Below are positions 18,197-26,388 of a DNA stretch of 64,000 bases, piece after piece. Where the stretch lies: NCBI GenBank assembly GCA_045642485.1, contig JAZUIV010000028.1, positions 14,408 to 78,407 of the forward strand, written 5' to 3'. The notes beneath the pieces are model-generated. The model was not told where the DNA came from. It saw only the letters and a list, made by a program, of their open reading frames with translations, and did no database searches. Both the position numbers and the translations under genes were made by a program. The DNA comes from Cacconaster sp045642485 (GTDB lineage: Bacteria > Bacteroidota > Bacteroidia > Bacteroidales > UBA932). Every line of letters starts with the position of its first letter. Within the stretch, counting starts at the first letter, position 1.

Positions 18197-19648
18197 TTAA
18201 TATTTGAATTCGTAGTCGAAATCAGCGCCTCCGGCACCGATTCTGAAGGTATGCACCTCTCCCTTTGCGGGCTTGATTGCAATCACATCGCAGCAGAGAC
18301 TCTCTTCCACGTCGTAAGGTGCCCGTCTGGTGCCGGGCATCAGCTGGGCTTCCGTGCAGAATCCGAGCCCCTGTGTAATGAAATAGTTTACGTTCCTGTC
18401 GACTTCGTGCATATTGAAGTGGCTGTCGCCGCAGAAGAGGCCTATGATGTTGTGGCTCTTCTTGAGTTCGGCCAGAACGTCCATCATCCTCTCGTTGCTC
18501 TGGAGGTTGTATGGCGCAGGAGTGTTGTGCCAGCGTCCTTTCGGATGCGGCATATAGTGGCAGGCCACGAGTATGCTCATCTCCTTGGGTGTGTCATTCA
18601 CGAGGTTCTTGAACCACTCGACCTGCTCGTCGTCGAATACATAATATTTGTCCTGCAGGGTGCAGGTGCCGCAGCTGTTGAGAAGTATGATTCTGAAGTT
18701 CTTCTCCGGAATGTCGTAGTAGTGGTAAACCTTGCCGGGGGTGAGGTGCAGGTTGCCGCCTGCCTTCTCCAATCCGGGTTTCTGGAAGAGTTCCTGAAAA
18801 CGTTCCTCGCTGGTGACGGTCCCTTCTCCTCCGTCCCAGTCGTGGTTGCCGGGGACATAGAGGAAGATGCCGGGGAACTTCTTCATCTCATCGCTGATTC
18901 TGGTCAGTATGGTATTGGTGATATCCTTGCTGATGTGTGCAGGACCCAGGTTGACTCCTATGTCTCCCAGACAGAGCATAAAGTCGTAGTTCCAGATGTC
19001 GCTTGCATCGGCAATGTAGCCGATATGGTGGAATCTGTAGTCAGTGTGAGCGTGTACGTCGGTGAAGATGGGGAAGATGACAGTCTCGTCGTCTCCCTTC
19101 CACTCCATATAGCGGTCGTGAGCCTCGGTTACCTGGGGAACGACGAAGTCGGGAATCCTGTATTCGGGAGCCTGAGTGCCGTAGTCGCGGGGCAACTGTC
19201 CCTTTTCATAGAAATAGAGGTCAAGGCCCTGTCCTCCGTCCCGTTCCAGATATTGAAGCGTAAGCTTGTGCTTTCCTTTTTTCAGCATCTTTCCTGCGAA
19301 GGCGTATGCACAGTCATTCATTCCCACCAATGTGTCCCCGTCCACTATGAATCTTGAACAGTCATCAGAATAGAGCAGGAACGTATATTCCTTTTCTGCG
19401 GGAACGGTAAGGGTGGAGGTGAATTCCGCCAGAAAGTGATTCTTTTCGGGGGCCGTGTATTCCAGCAGTTCGAATCCTCTTCCCGTACCTGTCGCAGTCG
19501 GCTCGCCGAGGGTGCTGAAGTCCGGGAGTTCTTCGTTTTCGTATCCTTCCCAGATTTTGTAACTTACCTCGCCCTCATTGTATTTCGGGGTGCAGGCGCA
19601 GGCCAGGACCGCTGCGGCCGCAATAATTGTTTTTGAAAAAGTTGTCAT
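18197..19648 (-). CDS. Metallophosphoesterase lipoprotein with PA14-like N-terminal domain
   Basis: Lipoprotein of 483 aa (lipobox VLACAC near residue 17-19). Residues about 45-160 resemble a PA14 domain, a beta barrel that often binds carbohydrate, with FLLYSDDCSRFIVDG. Residues about 190-460 form a calcineurin-like phosphoesterase with the metal motifs FTDVHAH, CLGDIG, VPGNHDWD, ACHY and FCGDSHFN. Phosphodiester or phosphomonoester hydrolysis outside the cell is likely; the substrate is unknown. The gene follows the SSS symporter on the same strand but has its own -7 box, so it may be transcribed separately. Confidence 0.83.
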   Translation of the reverse strand: MTTFSKTIIAAAAVLACACTPKYNEGEVSYKIWEGYENEELPDFSTLGEPTATGTGRGFELLEYTAPEKNHFLAEFTSTLTVPAEKEYTFLLYSDDCSRFIVDGDTLVGMNDCAYAFAGKMLKKGKHKLTLQYLERDGGQGLDLYFYEKGQLPRDYGTQAPEYRIPDFVVPQVTEAHDRYMEWKGDDETVIFPIFTDVHAHTDYRFHHIGYIADASDIWNYDFMLCLGDIGVNLGPAHISKDITNTILTRISDEMKKFPGIFLYVPGNHDWDGGEGTVTSEERFQELFQKPGLEKAGGNLHLTPGKVYHYYDIPEKNFRIILLNSCGTCTLQDKYYVFDDEQVEWFKNLVNDTPKEMSILVACHYMPHPKGRWHNTPAPYNLQSNERMMDVLAELKKSHNIIGLFCGDSHFNMHEVDRNVNYFITQGLGFCTEAQLMPGTRRAPYDVEESLCCDVIAIKPAKGEVHTFRIGAGGADFDYEFKY

Positions 19649-19676
19649 ATCGATGGATATCTTGTGTTTGAATCTT

Positions 19677-19684
19677 CAAATATA
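19677..19684 (-). promoter_or_regulatory. -7 promoter box TATATTTG for the metallophosphoesterase gene
   Basis: The minus strand reads TATATTTG, 28 nt before the start codon, in the 76-bp gap after the symporter gene. Confidence 0.6.
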
Positions 19685-19724
19685 CGCAAAACCATCGGCA
19701 AGCAGGCGGAAATCTCGCACATTT

Positions 19725-21233
19725 TTAATAAGGCTGTTTTCGGCAAGGAACGGAAGTGACCGGCATCCGCACCAGAGCCATTCCGACCATCACGAACGCC
19801 GCATTTATGAGAAGGAGTTCGTAACTTACCGTATATCCGAACGAAAGTATGAGCCACGTTTTCAGTGCATAGCTCAGGAACGGGGCGGCAATGCAGATTA
19901 AGGGAACGGCCCGGTCCCTTACAGGGGCCTTGCACATCATCCCGAAAGCGAACAGGCCCAGTATGGGACCGTATGTGTAGCTGGCAAGCAGGTAGACGGC
20001 ACTGATTGCGTCCTGATTGTTGATTGCATTGAAAACGAGAATCACGGCGCCCATACATACGGCCATAGATGCGTGAACCCATTTGCGGGTCCGGTCAAGG
20101 GAGTTACCTTCTTTCTTTCTGTCCGCCTTTAGGATATCTATCGTGAAAGAGGTCGTCAATGCCGTGAGGGCGGCCCCTGCGGTGGAATAGGATGCGGCGC
20201 ACAGACCGAGCACAAACAGGAACACTGCCACTGACGGCATTCCTTTGGAAGCCACGACCGTCGGAAAGAGATTGTCCGTCGATCCGGACAACCCTGATAT
20301 CACATCCTCTGCCGGTGCTCCTTTGGCTCCGAAAGTCTCAAGATTGAAATACCGGAGCATCAGAACGCCCAGCATAAGGAAAAGGAATATTATTACGAAC
20401 TGGACGCCGGCGCCCAGAAGGACGCTCTTTGCGGCTTCTTTCGAGTTCCTGCAGGAAAGGTTCCGTTGCATCATATCCTGGTCAAGACCATTCGTGGCAA
20501 TCACAAGGAAGATGCCGGCTATGAACTGCTTCCAGAAGAACAGGCCGTTCTTCGGGTCGTCGAAGAAGAAAATCCTGGAACACGGGTCGTCTGCCACCGC
20601 CCTGCACATCGAACTGAAATTCATTCCAAGTGCGCCCGCCATCGTGACAATGCAGATGATGACTGCGGAAACGATGCATAAAGTCTTGAGCGAGTCAGTC
20701 CAGATGACGGTCTTGACTCCACCCTGGGACGTATATAGGAAGATAAGGCTGATTGAGACGATGATATTGACGGTGAACGGTATTCCGAGAGGTCCGAACA
20801 GAAGGTTCTGAAGCACGATGCATACCACGAAGAAGCGGACTGACGCCCCGAGCATCTTGGAGATGAAGAAGAACCAGGCCCCGGTGGCGTGTGTTGCCCT
20901 GCCGTATCTGTCTTCCAGATATCCGTATATTGAAGTGAGATTTTTCCTGTAGAACAGCGGGACCAGGATATAGGCTATCACTGCATAGCCGACGGCAAAA
21001 CCGAGAATCATCTCAAGATATGAAAAAGACTTGGTGATGACCATCCCCGGAACCGAGATGAAAGTCACACCCGAAACAGGCGCGCCCACGGCCGCAATCG
21101 CGGCTATCAGCCAGGGCGTCCGGCGGTTGCCGAAGAAATTGCCGCCTCCGGTATTGTGCCTGCTGAAACGGGAGATGATGAAAATAAGGACGAAATATAC
21201 GAGGATTGCCGCAAGGGCTACTGCAGGTGTCAT
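19725..21233 (-). CDS. SSS-family sodium:solute symporter
   Basis: Inner-membrane transporter of 502 aa with about 13 hydrophobic helices. The conserved start of the SSS core is visible (FGNRRTPWLIAAIAAVG, then SGVTFISVPG), as are the loop YLEDRYG and the helix with VIWTDSLKTL. SSS proteins use a sodium gradient to import sugars, sialic acid, amino acids or other solutes. Lying 15 bp after GH38 and near sialidase genes, it probably takes up a released sugar; the exact substrate is not shown by the sequence. Confidence 0.88.
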   Translation of the reverse strand: MTPAVALAAILVYFVLIFIISRFSRHNTGGGNFFGNRRTPWLIAAIAAVGAPVSGVTFISVPGMVITKSFSYLEMILGFAVGYAVIAYILVPLFYRKNLTSIYGYLEDRYGRATHATGAWFFFISKMLGASVRFFVVCIVLQNLLFGPLGIPFTVNIIVSISLIFLYTSQGGVKTVIWTDSLKTLCIVSAVIICIVTMAGALGMNFSSMCRAVADDPCSRIFFFDDPKNGLFFWKQFIAGIFLVIATNGLDQDMMQRNLSCRNSKEAAKSVLLGAGVQFVIIFLFLMLGVLMLRYFNLETFGAKGAPAEDVISGLSGSTDNLFPTVVASKGMPSVAVFLFVLGLCAASYSTAGAALTALTTSFTIDILKADRKKEGNSLDRTRKWVHASMAVCMGAVILVFNAINNQDAISAVYLLASYTYGPILGLFAFGMMCKAPVRDRAVPLICIAAPFLSYALKTWLILSFGYTVSYELLLINAAFVMVGMALVRMPVTSVPCRKQPY

Positions 21234-21248
21234 TCGGCTTACAGGTTT

Positions 21249-24095
21249 TCAGTATATCTTGAACGTCTCTATCGAGTGGTGGCCGATGTGTAGCCTGATG
21301 TCTGGGCCCGTGCAGGGCAGAGACTCCAGTTCTTCTTCCACCAGATTGCATCTGACAACTTTCCGTGCGGCGAAAGGAAGATTTACGGTTATATCCTTGT
21401 CGACTCCTTCCATCTCAACCAGTCTGAGGATTACCGCATCCTCATTGTCTGCCTTTTTCATCGTGGAAACCCATACGAGAGGGTCTGATATTTTCAGAAA
21501 ACTGTCGGTGGAGGGGGCGGAGCCGCCCTTGTTTTTCTTGACTGTGACGTGCAGGGGATGGTTCTCCTCCAGAGCCGTTGCGCAGCCGTTCTCCCATCCT
21601 TCGGGATGAGTGGTTATGGAGAAATGGAAATCGTGGGTCCCTGCCTGATGGTACCAGTTGCCCTCACTGTGACAACTCTTGTGAGAGGAAAGCAGGATGC
21701 CCTGCAGCACAGGATAGTCGGCAACTTCGTGTGACGGGTCCTCCCAGTCACATACGGTCACGCACGATGACATCGTGAATCCGAAACCGTTTCCGTTGGC
21801 AGAAATGAAATTCAGCACTTCCCTGGGATGCGAATCTTCCGGATGGAAACGGTAGCTGCCCTGGCCGGTATAGCCTCCGGGACGCATCTTCAATTCGTCG
21901 CGTCTAACGTGAGACACGGCCATAGGCACTTCATAGCAGATGTCGCTCGAATCGGTTTTCATATCTAAAGGGAAGAGGATTCTGTACTGTCTGTTGTGCT
22001 CTCCCGTGAAATTCTCAAGCCTTACGTCGAAGTCTATCTTCTTTTTGGAATGGTGGATTGTGATTCGTTGGATGATGTCGGCAAACTTGTCGTGGTATGT
22101 GTTTTCAAACGTGACGTAAAACTTTCCGTTGGAAACGACCCGCCACTCTGATTTTTGCGAACCGGCCCTTTCCATGCCGTTGAAAGGCACCTCTATGTCG
22201 GTGATGCGGAGGAACTCTCCGGCTCCGTTACCCCGGTATTCGGCGTTCAGGATATCTCCGAGAGCGAATTTTTCGTGCTCAATGACATTCTTGCCGAGTT
22301 GCTTGTCATACAGTCTGACAATTCCGCCATCCCCGAGCACCACGTCGTAATATGCGTTGGAACACCAGTTGTCGCCCAAACGCACCTCTTCTTTTGAAAG
22401 ATTGTCCGCAATCCTGCCGGGAACGGTCCAGAAACGCATATATCCGAATGCCGGGACTTCCGCAGCGAAGCGTACGAAGGTGGAGTCGTTCCTTGAAAAC
22501 GTCTCCGACCGGACTGTATGATTGTTGCAGTCCCTGACCGTGCGCGGCGCAGACCCGCTGACGGGGACCTCCACAAGGGATGTTCTGGTCCACGGAAGGT
22601 CATTGAATATTATTATATCTCCATTGCCGCCCTCCACAGTCGCTGTCAGGGTTTCCAGTTGCTCTTGCAGGACAGTCTGTCCGACAGTCCGCCCTACTGC
22701 CAGGGAATCGGCGAAGATGGCATCCGTTATCTCTCCGTGCTTGCCTCCAAGACCATGGTCGGGATAGATTGATGCCATCCATCCCCTGTCCAACTCCGCT
22801 TTCGGATAATCTTTCCCGGAGAGGTGGTTGACGGTGGAATAAAATTCTGCCGCCGGGAGAAGGACTGATGCTTTCCGTTTATCAAGAGTCTGTTCATAGT
22901 GAGCGGGACCGTGGATATAGAGCCATAGGTCTGGCCGCTCTCCATAGATGTCCGGAATATTCGATTCAGGGGTCACCACTTCCTCAAGGTATGCATCGGT
23001 GGTGGAGTACTTCATACGCGGAAGCGGAACTTCCGACTTTGATACGATGTCGTTCCACTCATTGATGAGTTCTGTATATGAGTCCGGGGTTGCGGCATCA
23101 TTGCTCATAAGCACGGCATAGCAGGGGGAAAGGTGGCGGGTGCTGTAATAGGTGTCCCAGAGTCCAAGCCTTTCGTGGACTTTCCGGAATGCGTTGATTA
23201 CGCCTCTGTCAAAGAAATGCAGGACGAATTTCTCCCATCCATAATGCCCTAAGGAATATGTGAGCACACTGGTGCCGTCGGGACTGAACCAGTCGTAGAG
23301 ACCTTCTGCGTGACGGGAGATGAACAGATTCCTGATTCCGCTTTTTGAAAGTATCTGCGGCATCTGAAGGGCTCTTCCTGGAACATCCATATTGGAGGCG
23401 GTGAAATCATCGCAGCCGGGAAGGTTTTCACGTATCCACTTCCTTCCATAGTAAGCCTGCCTGACCAGTTGCTCGCCGGAGGAGAGGCCCTCGTAGGGTT
23501 GGTTGTATGTCGCTCCCCATAGGAACCGGCCTTCCTTGAATCTTTGTATCACTTCGTCCTTCCTTTCAGGGCAGGCCTCCAGAAATTCCATCAGATTGAG
23601 GGTCTGCTCCATCTCGAAAGTGAACCCCGGGTCGGTTTTCATCATTTCGAGTGCGGGGATGACGATATTGTCTATCCTGTCTTTCCGGCAGTAGTCGGGC
23701 GTGTCCATCCAGGCGATATCCTGATGGGATGCTTGGAGAAGATGTATCTCCCCGTTTCTGAAATATCCCCAGTCGCTGTTTATGGGTGCCTCCACGCTCA
23801 GAGACGAAGTGACCTTGCCATTGACCGTACATTCCAATATGTTCTGCTGTCCGACCATCGGGAGCCACGCGGTCACACTGTCGGGTCTGGATGTGCAGTT
23901 GAAAGGCAGCTCTTTACCGTCAAGAATCAAAGAGACTTCCCGGCCGGTGGAGAGGACAATACCTGAAAGTACTTTCAGATGTCCGTCCTGTTGTTCATAG
24001 GAGAGGGGAGATATCGGCTCCACCTTGATGACTGTCTGTGCCTGCAAGGAGGCCGCCAACAATATGGCTGGAATCAGAGTAGGGATTTTTTTCAT
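21249..24095 (-). CDS. GH38-family alpha-mannosidase
   Basis: Secreted enzyme of 948 aa; signal peptide ends near SLQAQ. An N-terminal extension (about 20-105) precedes the GH38 catalytic domain, with the zinc-binding ASHQDIAWMD near residue 120 and the probable nucleophile in ASNMDVPGR near 235. The C-terminal half is the long beta-rich domain of the family. The likely role is removal of alpha-linked mannose from N-glycans or mannans. It heads a minus-strand unit with the SSS symporter 15 bp downstream. The -7 box is 33 nt upstream. Assignment to GH38 is good; linkage preference is unknown. Confidence 0.87.
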   Translation of the reverse strand: MKKIPTLIPAILLAASLQAQTVIKVEPISPLSYEQQDGHLKVLSGIVLSTGREVSLILDGKELPFNCTSRPDSVTAWLPMVGQQNILECTVNGKVTSSLSVEAPINSDWGYFRNGEIHLLQASHQDIAWMDTPDYCRKDRIDNIVIPALEMMKTDPGFTFEMEQTLNLMEFLEACPERKDEVIQRFKEGRFLWGATYNQPYEGLSSGEQLVRQAYYGRKWIRENLPGCDDFTASNMDVPGRALQMPQILSKSGIRNLFISRHAEGLYDWFSPDGTSVLTYSLGHYGWEKFVLHFFDRGVINAFRKVHERLGLWDTYYSTRHLSPCYAVLMSNDAATPDSYTELINEWNDIVSKSEVPLPRMKYSTTDAYLEEVVTPESNIPDIYGERPDLWLYIHGPAHYEQTLDKRKASVLLPAAEFYSTVNHLSGKDYPKAELDRGWMASIYPDHGLGGKHGEITDAIFADSLAVGRTVGQTVLQEQLETLTATVEGGNGDIIIFNDLPWTRTSLVEVPVSGSAPRTVRDCNNHTVRSETFSRNDSTFVRFAAEVPAFGYMRFWTVPGRIADNLSKEEVRLGDNWCSNAYYDVVLGDGGIVRLYDKQLGKNVIEHEKFALGDILNAEYRGNGAGEFLRITDIEVPFNGMERAGSQKSEWRVVSNGKFYVTFENTYHDKFADIIQRITIHHSKKKIDFDVRLENFTGEHNRQYRILFPLDMKTDSSDICYEVPMAVSHVRRDELKMRPGGYTGQGSYRFHPEDSHPREVLNFISANGNGFGFTMSSCVTVCDWEDPSHEVADYPVLQGILLSSHKSCHSEGNWYHQAGTHDFHFSITTHPEGWENGCATALEENHPLHVTVKKNKGGSAPSTDSFLKISDPLVWVSTMKKADNEDAVILRLVEMEGVDKDITVNLPFAARKVVRCNLVEEELESLPCTGPDIRLHIGHHSIETFKIY

Positions 24096-24128
24096 ATCGT
24101 GTAGAGAAATAATTGCATCCGGCTTCTA

Positions 24129-24136
24129 CAAATATA
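24129..24136 (-). promoter_or_regulatory. -7 promoter box TATATTTG for GH38
   Basis: The minus strand reads TATATTTG, 33 nt before the GH38 start. A TTTG (24149-24152) lies upstream, but its spacing is shorter than the usual 19-21 bp. Confidence 0.6.
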
Positions 24137-24168
24137 CTCCATATCGGCCAAATATTGATAATGATGAC

Positions 24169-24176
24169 TAAATTTG
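24169..24176 (+). promoter_or_regulatory. -7 promoter box TAAATTTG for the beta-helix gene (leaderless)
   Basis: TAAATTTG ends 5 nt before the ATG at 24182. The predicted transcription start coincides with or lies only a few bases before the start codon. Confidence 0.65.
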
Positions 24177-24181
24177 TAATT

Positions 24182-25228
24182 ATGTATAGAAAATCAATTT
24201 TACTTTTTGCGCTTCTGTCTTTGTGCGCAGTGGCTTTTGGACAGACAGGATATGTCGTGATAACGGATTATGTGAAGGCGGGAACGGGGGAGGACGTGAG
24301 CGCTGCAATCCAGTCTGTGATAGACAAAAACCCAAACAGGACCATCTACTTTCCTGATGGAGAGTATGTTATCGGGCAGCCGCTCCTTACTCCTGCGGAC
24401 CCCGGGAGAAGCGTCTCCCTCGAATTGTCCAACTATGCCGTGCTCCGTGCATCGGACGACTGGAATTCCGATGAGGCGATGATACGTCTCGGTGGGAAGA
24501 ACCCTGCAAACAACATCCGTCAGAACGGCAGCAACTACTATCTCTCCGGAGGAATCATCGACGGCAACCACAAGGCTGACGGCATATCGATTGACGGAGG
24601 CCGGGAGACGGTTGTCCGCAACTGTTCCGTCAAACACGTGCGGACGGGCCTCCATATCAAATATGGTGCGAACAGCGGCTCGTCGGACTGCGACATTCAC
24701 GACATCAACATCGTTTGTGACTACCGACCTGACTGTACGGGCATTCTTGTCGAAGGGTATGACAACACCTTCACCAATATCCGCATCTCCGGGGCCCTGA
24801 TCGGAGTGAGGCTCGTCAGCGCGGGCAACTATCTGAGGAATATCCATCCTCTCTTTTACAATTCGGAGAAGGACTATGAGCAGAGCATAGGATTCCTGTG
24901 CGAGAGTGACAACAACTGGTTCGATTTCTGCTATTCGGACCAGTTCGGGACGGGATTCCAGAACAGCGGGCAATACAGTGTACTGGACAACTGCTTCGTA
25001 TTCTGGTATGCCAAGACAGGGAAGCGCCATACCGCTATCAAGACAACCGGGGAATTCAATCTTACCGTGACGAATTTCACCGCCGGAATGGGCGGCTGGA
25101 ACGTCGCATCGGAGGCGAATCTGGTTCTTGATGCGGCACAGCCAGGGGGCAGGGGAGTCTTCAATAACCTTCATATTTCCGAGCCGGAAATTCTTTCAGA
25201 TACGAAATATCTTGAGTATGTCAAATAA
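24182..25228 (+). CDS. Secreted right-handed beta-helix protein
   Basis: Protein of 348 aa with a signal peptide (MYRKSILLFALLSLCAVAFG). The motif GEDVSAAIQSVID followed by TIYFPDGEYVI is the start of the pectate-lyase/GH28-like parallel beta-helix fold (Pfam Pectate_lyase_3 type). Repeated short strands with GIIDGNHKADGISIDGG and later NNLHISEP continue the helix. Catalytic residues of a known family could not be recognised, so lyase, hydrolase or epimerase activity are all open. Start 24182 is chosen from the signal peptide and from the promoter 5 bp upstream. The next gene overlaps by 11 bp. Confidence 0.72.
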   Translation: MYRKSILLFALLSLCAVAFGQTGYVVITDYVKAGTGEDVSAAIQSVIDKNPNRTIYFPDGEYVIGQPLLTPADPGRSVSLELSNYAVLRASDDWNSDEAMIRLGGKNPANNIRQNGSNYYLSGGIIDGNHKADGISIDGGRETVVRNCSVKHVRTGLHIKYGANSGSSDCDIHDINIVCDYRPDCTGILVEGYDNTFTNIRISGALIGVRLVSAGNYLRNIHPLFYNSEKDYEQSIGFLCESDNNWFDFCYSDQFGTGFQNSGQYSVLDNCFVFWYAKTGKRHTAIKTTGEFNLTVTNFTAGMGGWNVASEANLVLDAAQPGGRGVFNNLHISEPEILSDTKYLEYVK

Positions 25229-25802
25229 TGTTTTTTTTTATCCATTCGGACCCGGCGTTGAAGCCTTCACCACTATGCGCGAGGCCGAACTCCCTTATCC
25301 TGTCCTTTGCGGACATCAGGTTCACGGGTACAAGGTTGGCGTGGTCAATCGTGAAGGGATGACGAGGGAGGATTTTGATGGCTATGACGCCCTGATCACC
25401 AATCTTCCGGCTGCAATAGGCGTCAGAACAGCCGACTGTATCCCCGTGCTGTTGCACGACCCTGTCAATAAAGCCGTTGCGGCGATTCACGCGGGATGGA
25501 AAGGGACGGTTCAGAAGATAGTGTTCTACACGATTTCGAAGATGGCCGCCACATACGGGACAGATCCGCAGAATCTGATTGCGGCAATCGGCCCTGGCAT
25601 CGGAATGGCGAGTTTCCAGGTGGGGGAGGAAGTGGCTCAGTTCTTCAAGGAGGTCGGAATCCCTTTTGATGTCTGTTGGAGATGGGACGGTCCACCTGAA
25701 GCCGGAACGATGAAGGGCGGTCATCACATCGACCTCAAGGCGGCCAACAAGTGGCTTCTGCTGCGAACTGTATTTTCCCTTCGGCGCCCTCTTGGCAATT
25801 AA
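25218..25802 (+). CDS. Laccase-domain (YfiH/YlmD, LACC1-like) protein with damaged C-terminus
   Basis: Multicopper-oxidase-like fold protein of the YfiH family; members act as purine nucleoside phosphorylase/adenosine deaminase in the cytosol. The three metal ligands are visible: His in CGHQVHG, Cys in RTADCIPVL and His in IHAGWKGT. The protein is 194 aa, shorter than the usual 240-260. After HHIDLKAANKWLLL the family normally has about 20 residues with a conserved CTYT segment before FFSxRR. Here only RT precedes VFSLRR, and the frame ends five residues later. A different frame runs on to 25845. An internal deletion plus frameshift is likely. It may be a fading gene or a sequence error. Confidence 0.75.
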   Translation: MSNNVFFYPFGPGVEAFTTMREAELPYPVLCGHQVHGYKVGVVNREGMTREDFDGYDALITNLPAAIGVRTADCIPVLLHDPVNKAVAAIHAGWKGTVQKIVFYTISKMAATYGTDPQNLIAAIGPGIGMASFQVGEEVAQFFKEVGIPFDVCWRWDGPPEAGTMKGGHHIDLKAANKWLLLRTVFSLRRPLGN

Positions 25803-25908
25803 TAATACACGGTCCGGAAGCATCACCCGTCCGGTAGAGGAATAAATTGGTGATATGCCTGATTATTTCGTAAATTGCGGAAGAAAAACTCAAAAATCAA
25901 GAATGTTT

Positions 25909-26280
25909 ATGAAAAGAATCATCTCATCTCCGGCGGCTCCTGCCGCCATAGGCCCATATTCGCAGGCTGTGGAACTTGACGGCACTCTTTACATATCCGG
26001 GCAACTTCCCGTAAATCCTGAAACCGGTGAAATCCCCGTGGGAATCGAGGCTCAGACGCGGCAATCCCTGTCCAATATAATGGCTATCCTGAAACAGGCG
26101 GGTCTTGGTGCGAACAATGTGGTGAAAACCTGCGTGCTGCTTCAGCATATCAGCGATTTCGGGGCGATGAACGCCGTCTATGCGGAATTTTTCCCGGAAG
26201 ACAAGCCGGCAAGGGTCTGCTATGAAGTGGCGGCTCTCCCCAAGGGGGCGCTCGTTGAAATAGATGCCATTGCGGGATAA
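25909..26280 (+). CDS. ridA: RidA-family enamine/imine deaminase
   Basis: Small cytosolic trimeric enzyme of 123 aa that hydrolyses reactive enamines such as 2-aminoacrylate. The family signature is clear: APAAIGPYSQAV near the N-terminus, the LYISGQLP strand and the C-terminal KPARVCYEVAALPKGALVEID, including the catalytic Arg. I prefer ATG 25909 (MKRIISS), which matches the usual start; ATG 25903 is equally in frame. A weak -7-like TAAATTGC lies at 25871-25878. Confidence 0.9.
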   Translation: MKRIISSPAAPAAIGPYSQAVELDGTLYISGQLPVNPETGEIPVGIEAQTRQSLSNIMAILKQAGLGANNVVKTCVLLQHISDFGAMNAVYAEFFPEDKPARVCYEVAALPKGALVEIDAIAG

Positions 26281-26294
26281 GGTTTGAAAATAGA

Positions 26295-26338
26295 AAATTT
26301 AGAAAATGTAAGGGTTTTGTTTCTTATTTTCTAAATTT
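26295..26338. repeat. 13-bp perfect inverted repeat overlapping a promoter box
   Basis: AAATTTAGAAAAT (26295-26307) and its exact reverse complement ATTTTCTAAATTT (26326-26338) are separated by 18 bp. The right arm covers most of the -7 box of the next gene. It is AT-rich, so an operator or a weak terminator of ridA are both possible. Confidence 0.6.
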
Positions 26339-26339
26339 G
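26332..26339 (+). promoter_or_regulatory. -7 promoter box TAAATTTG for the Gfo/Idh-fucosidase operon
   Basis: TAAATTTG lies 49 nt before the ATG at 26389 and inside the right arm of an inverted repeat. Confidence 0.6.
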
Positions 26340-26388
26340 TAAGTAAATCAGGATGGGAATTCTGAACAATTAACTTTATATCAAAAAT

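Noticed and set aside
18251..19357. 368-aa open frame antisense to the metallophosphoesterase
   Set aside because: The opposite strand encodes a clear calcineurin-like enzyme; this frame is Val-rich shadow sequence.
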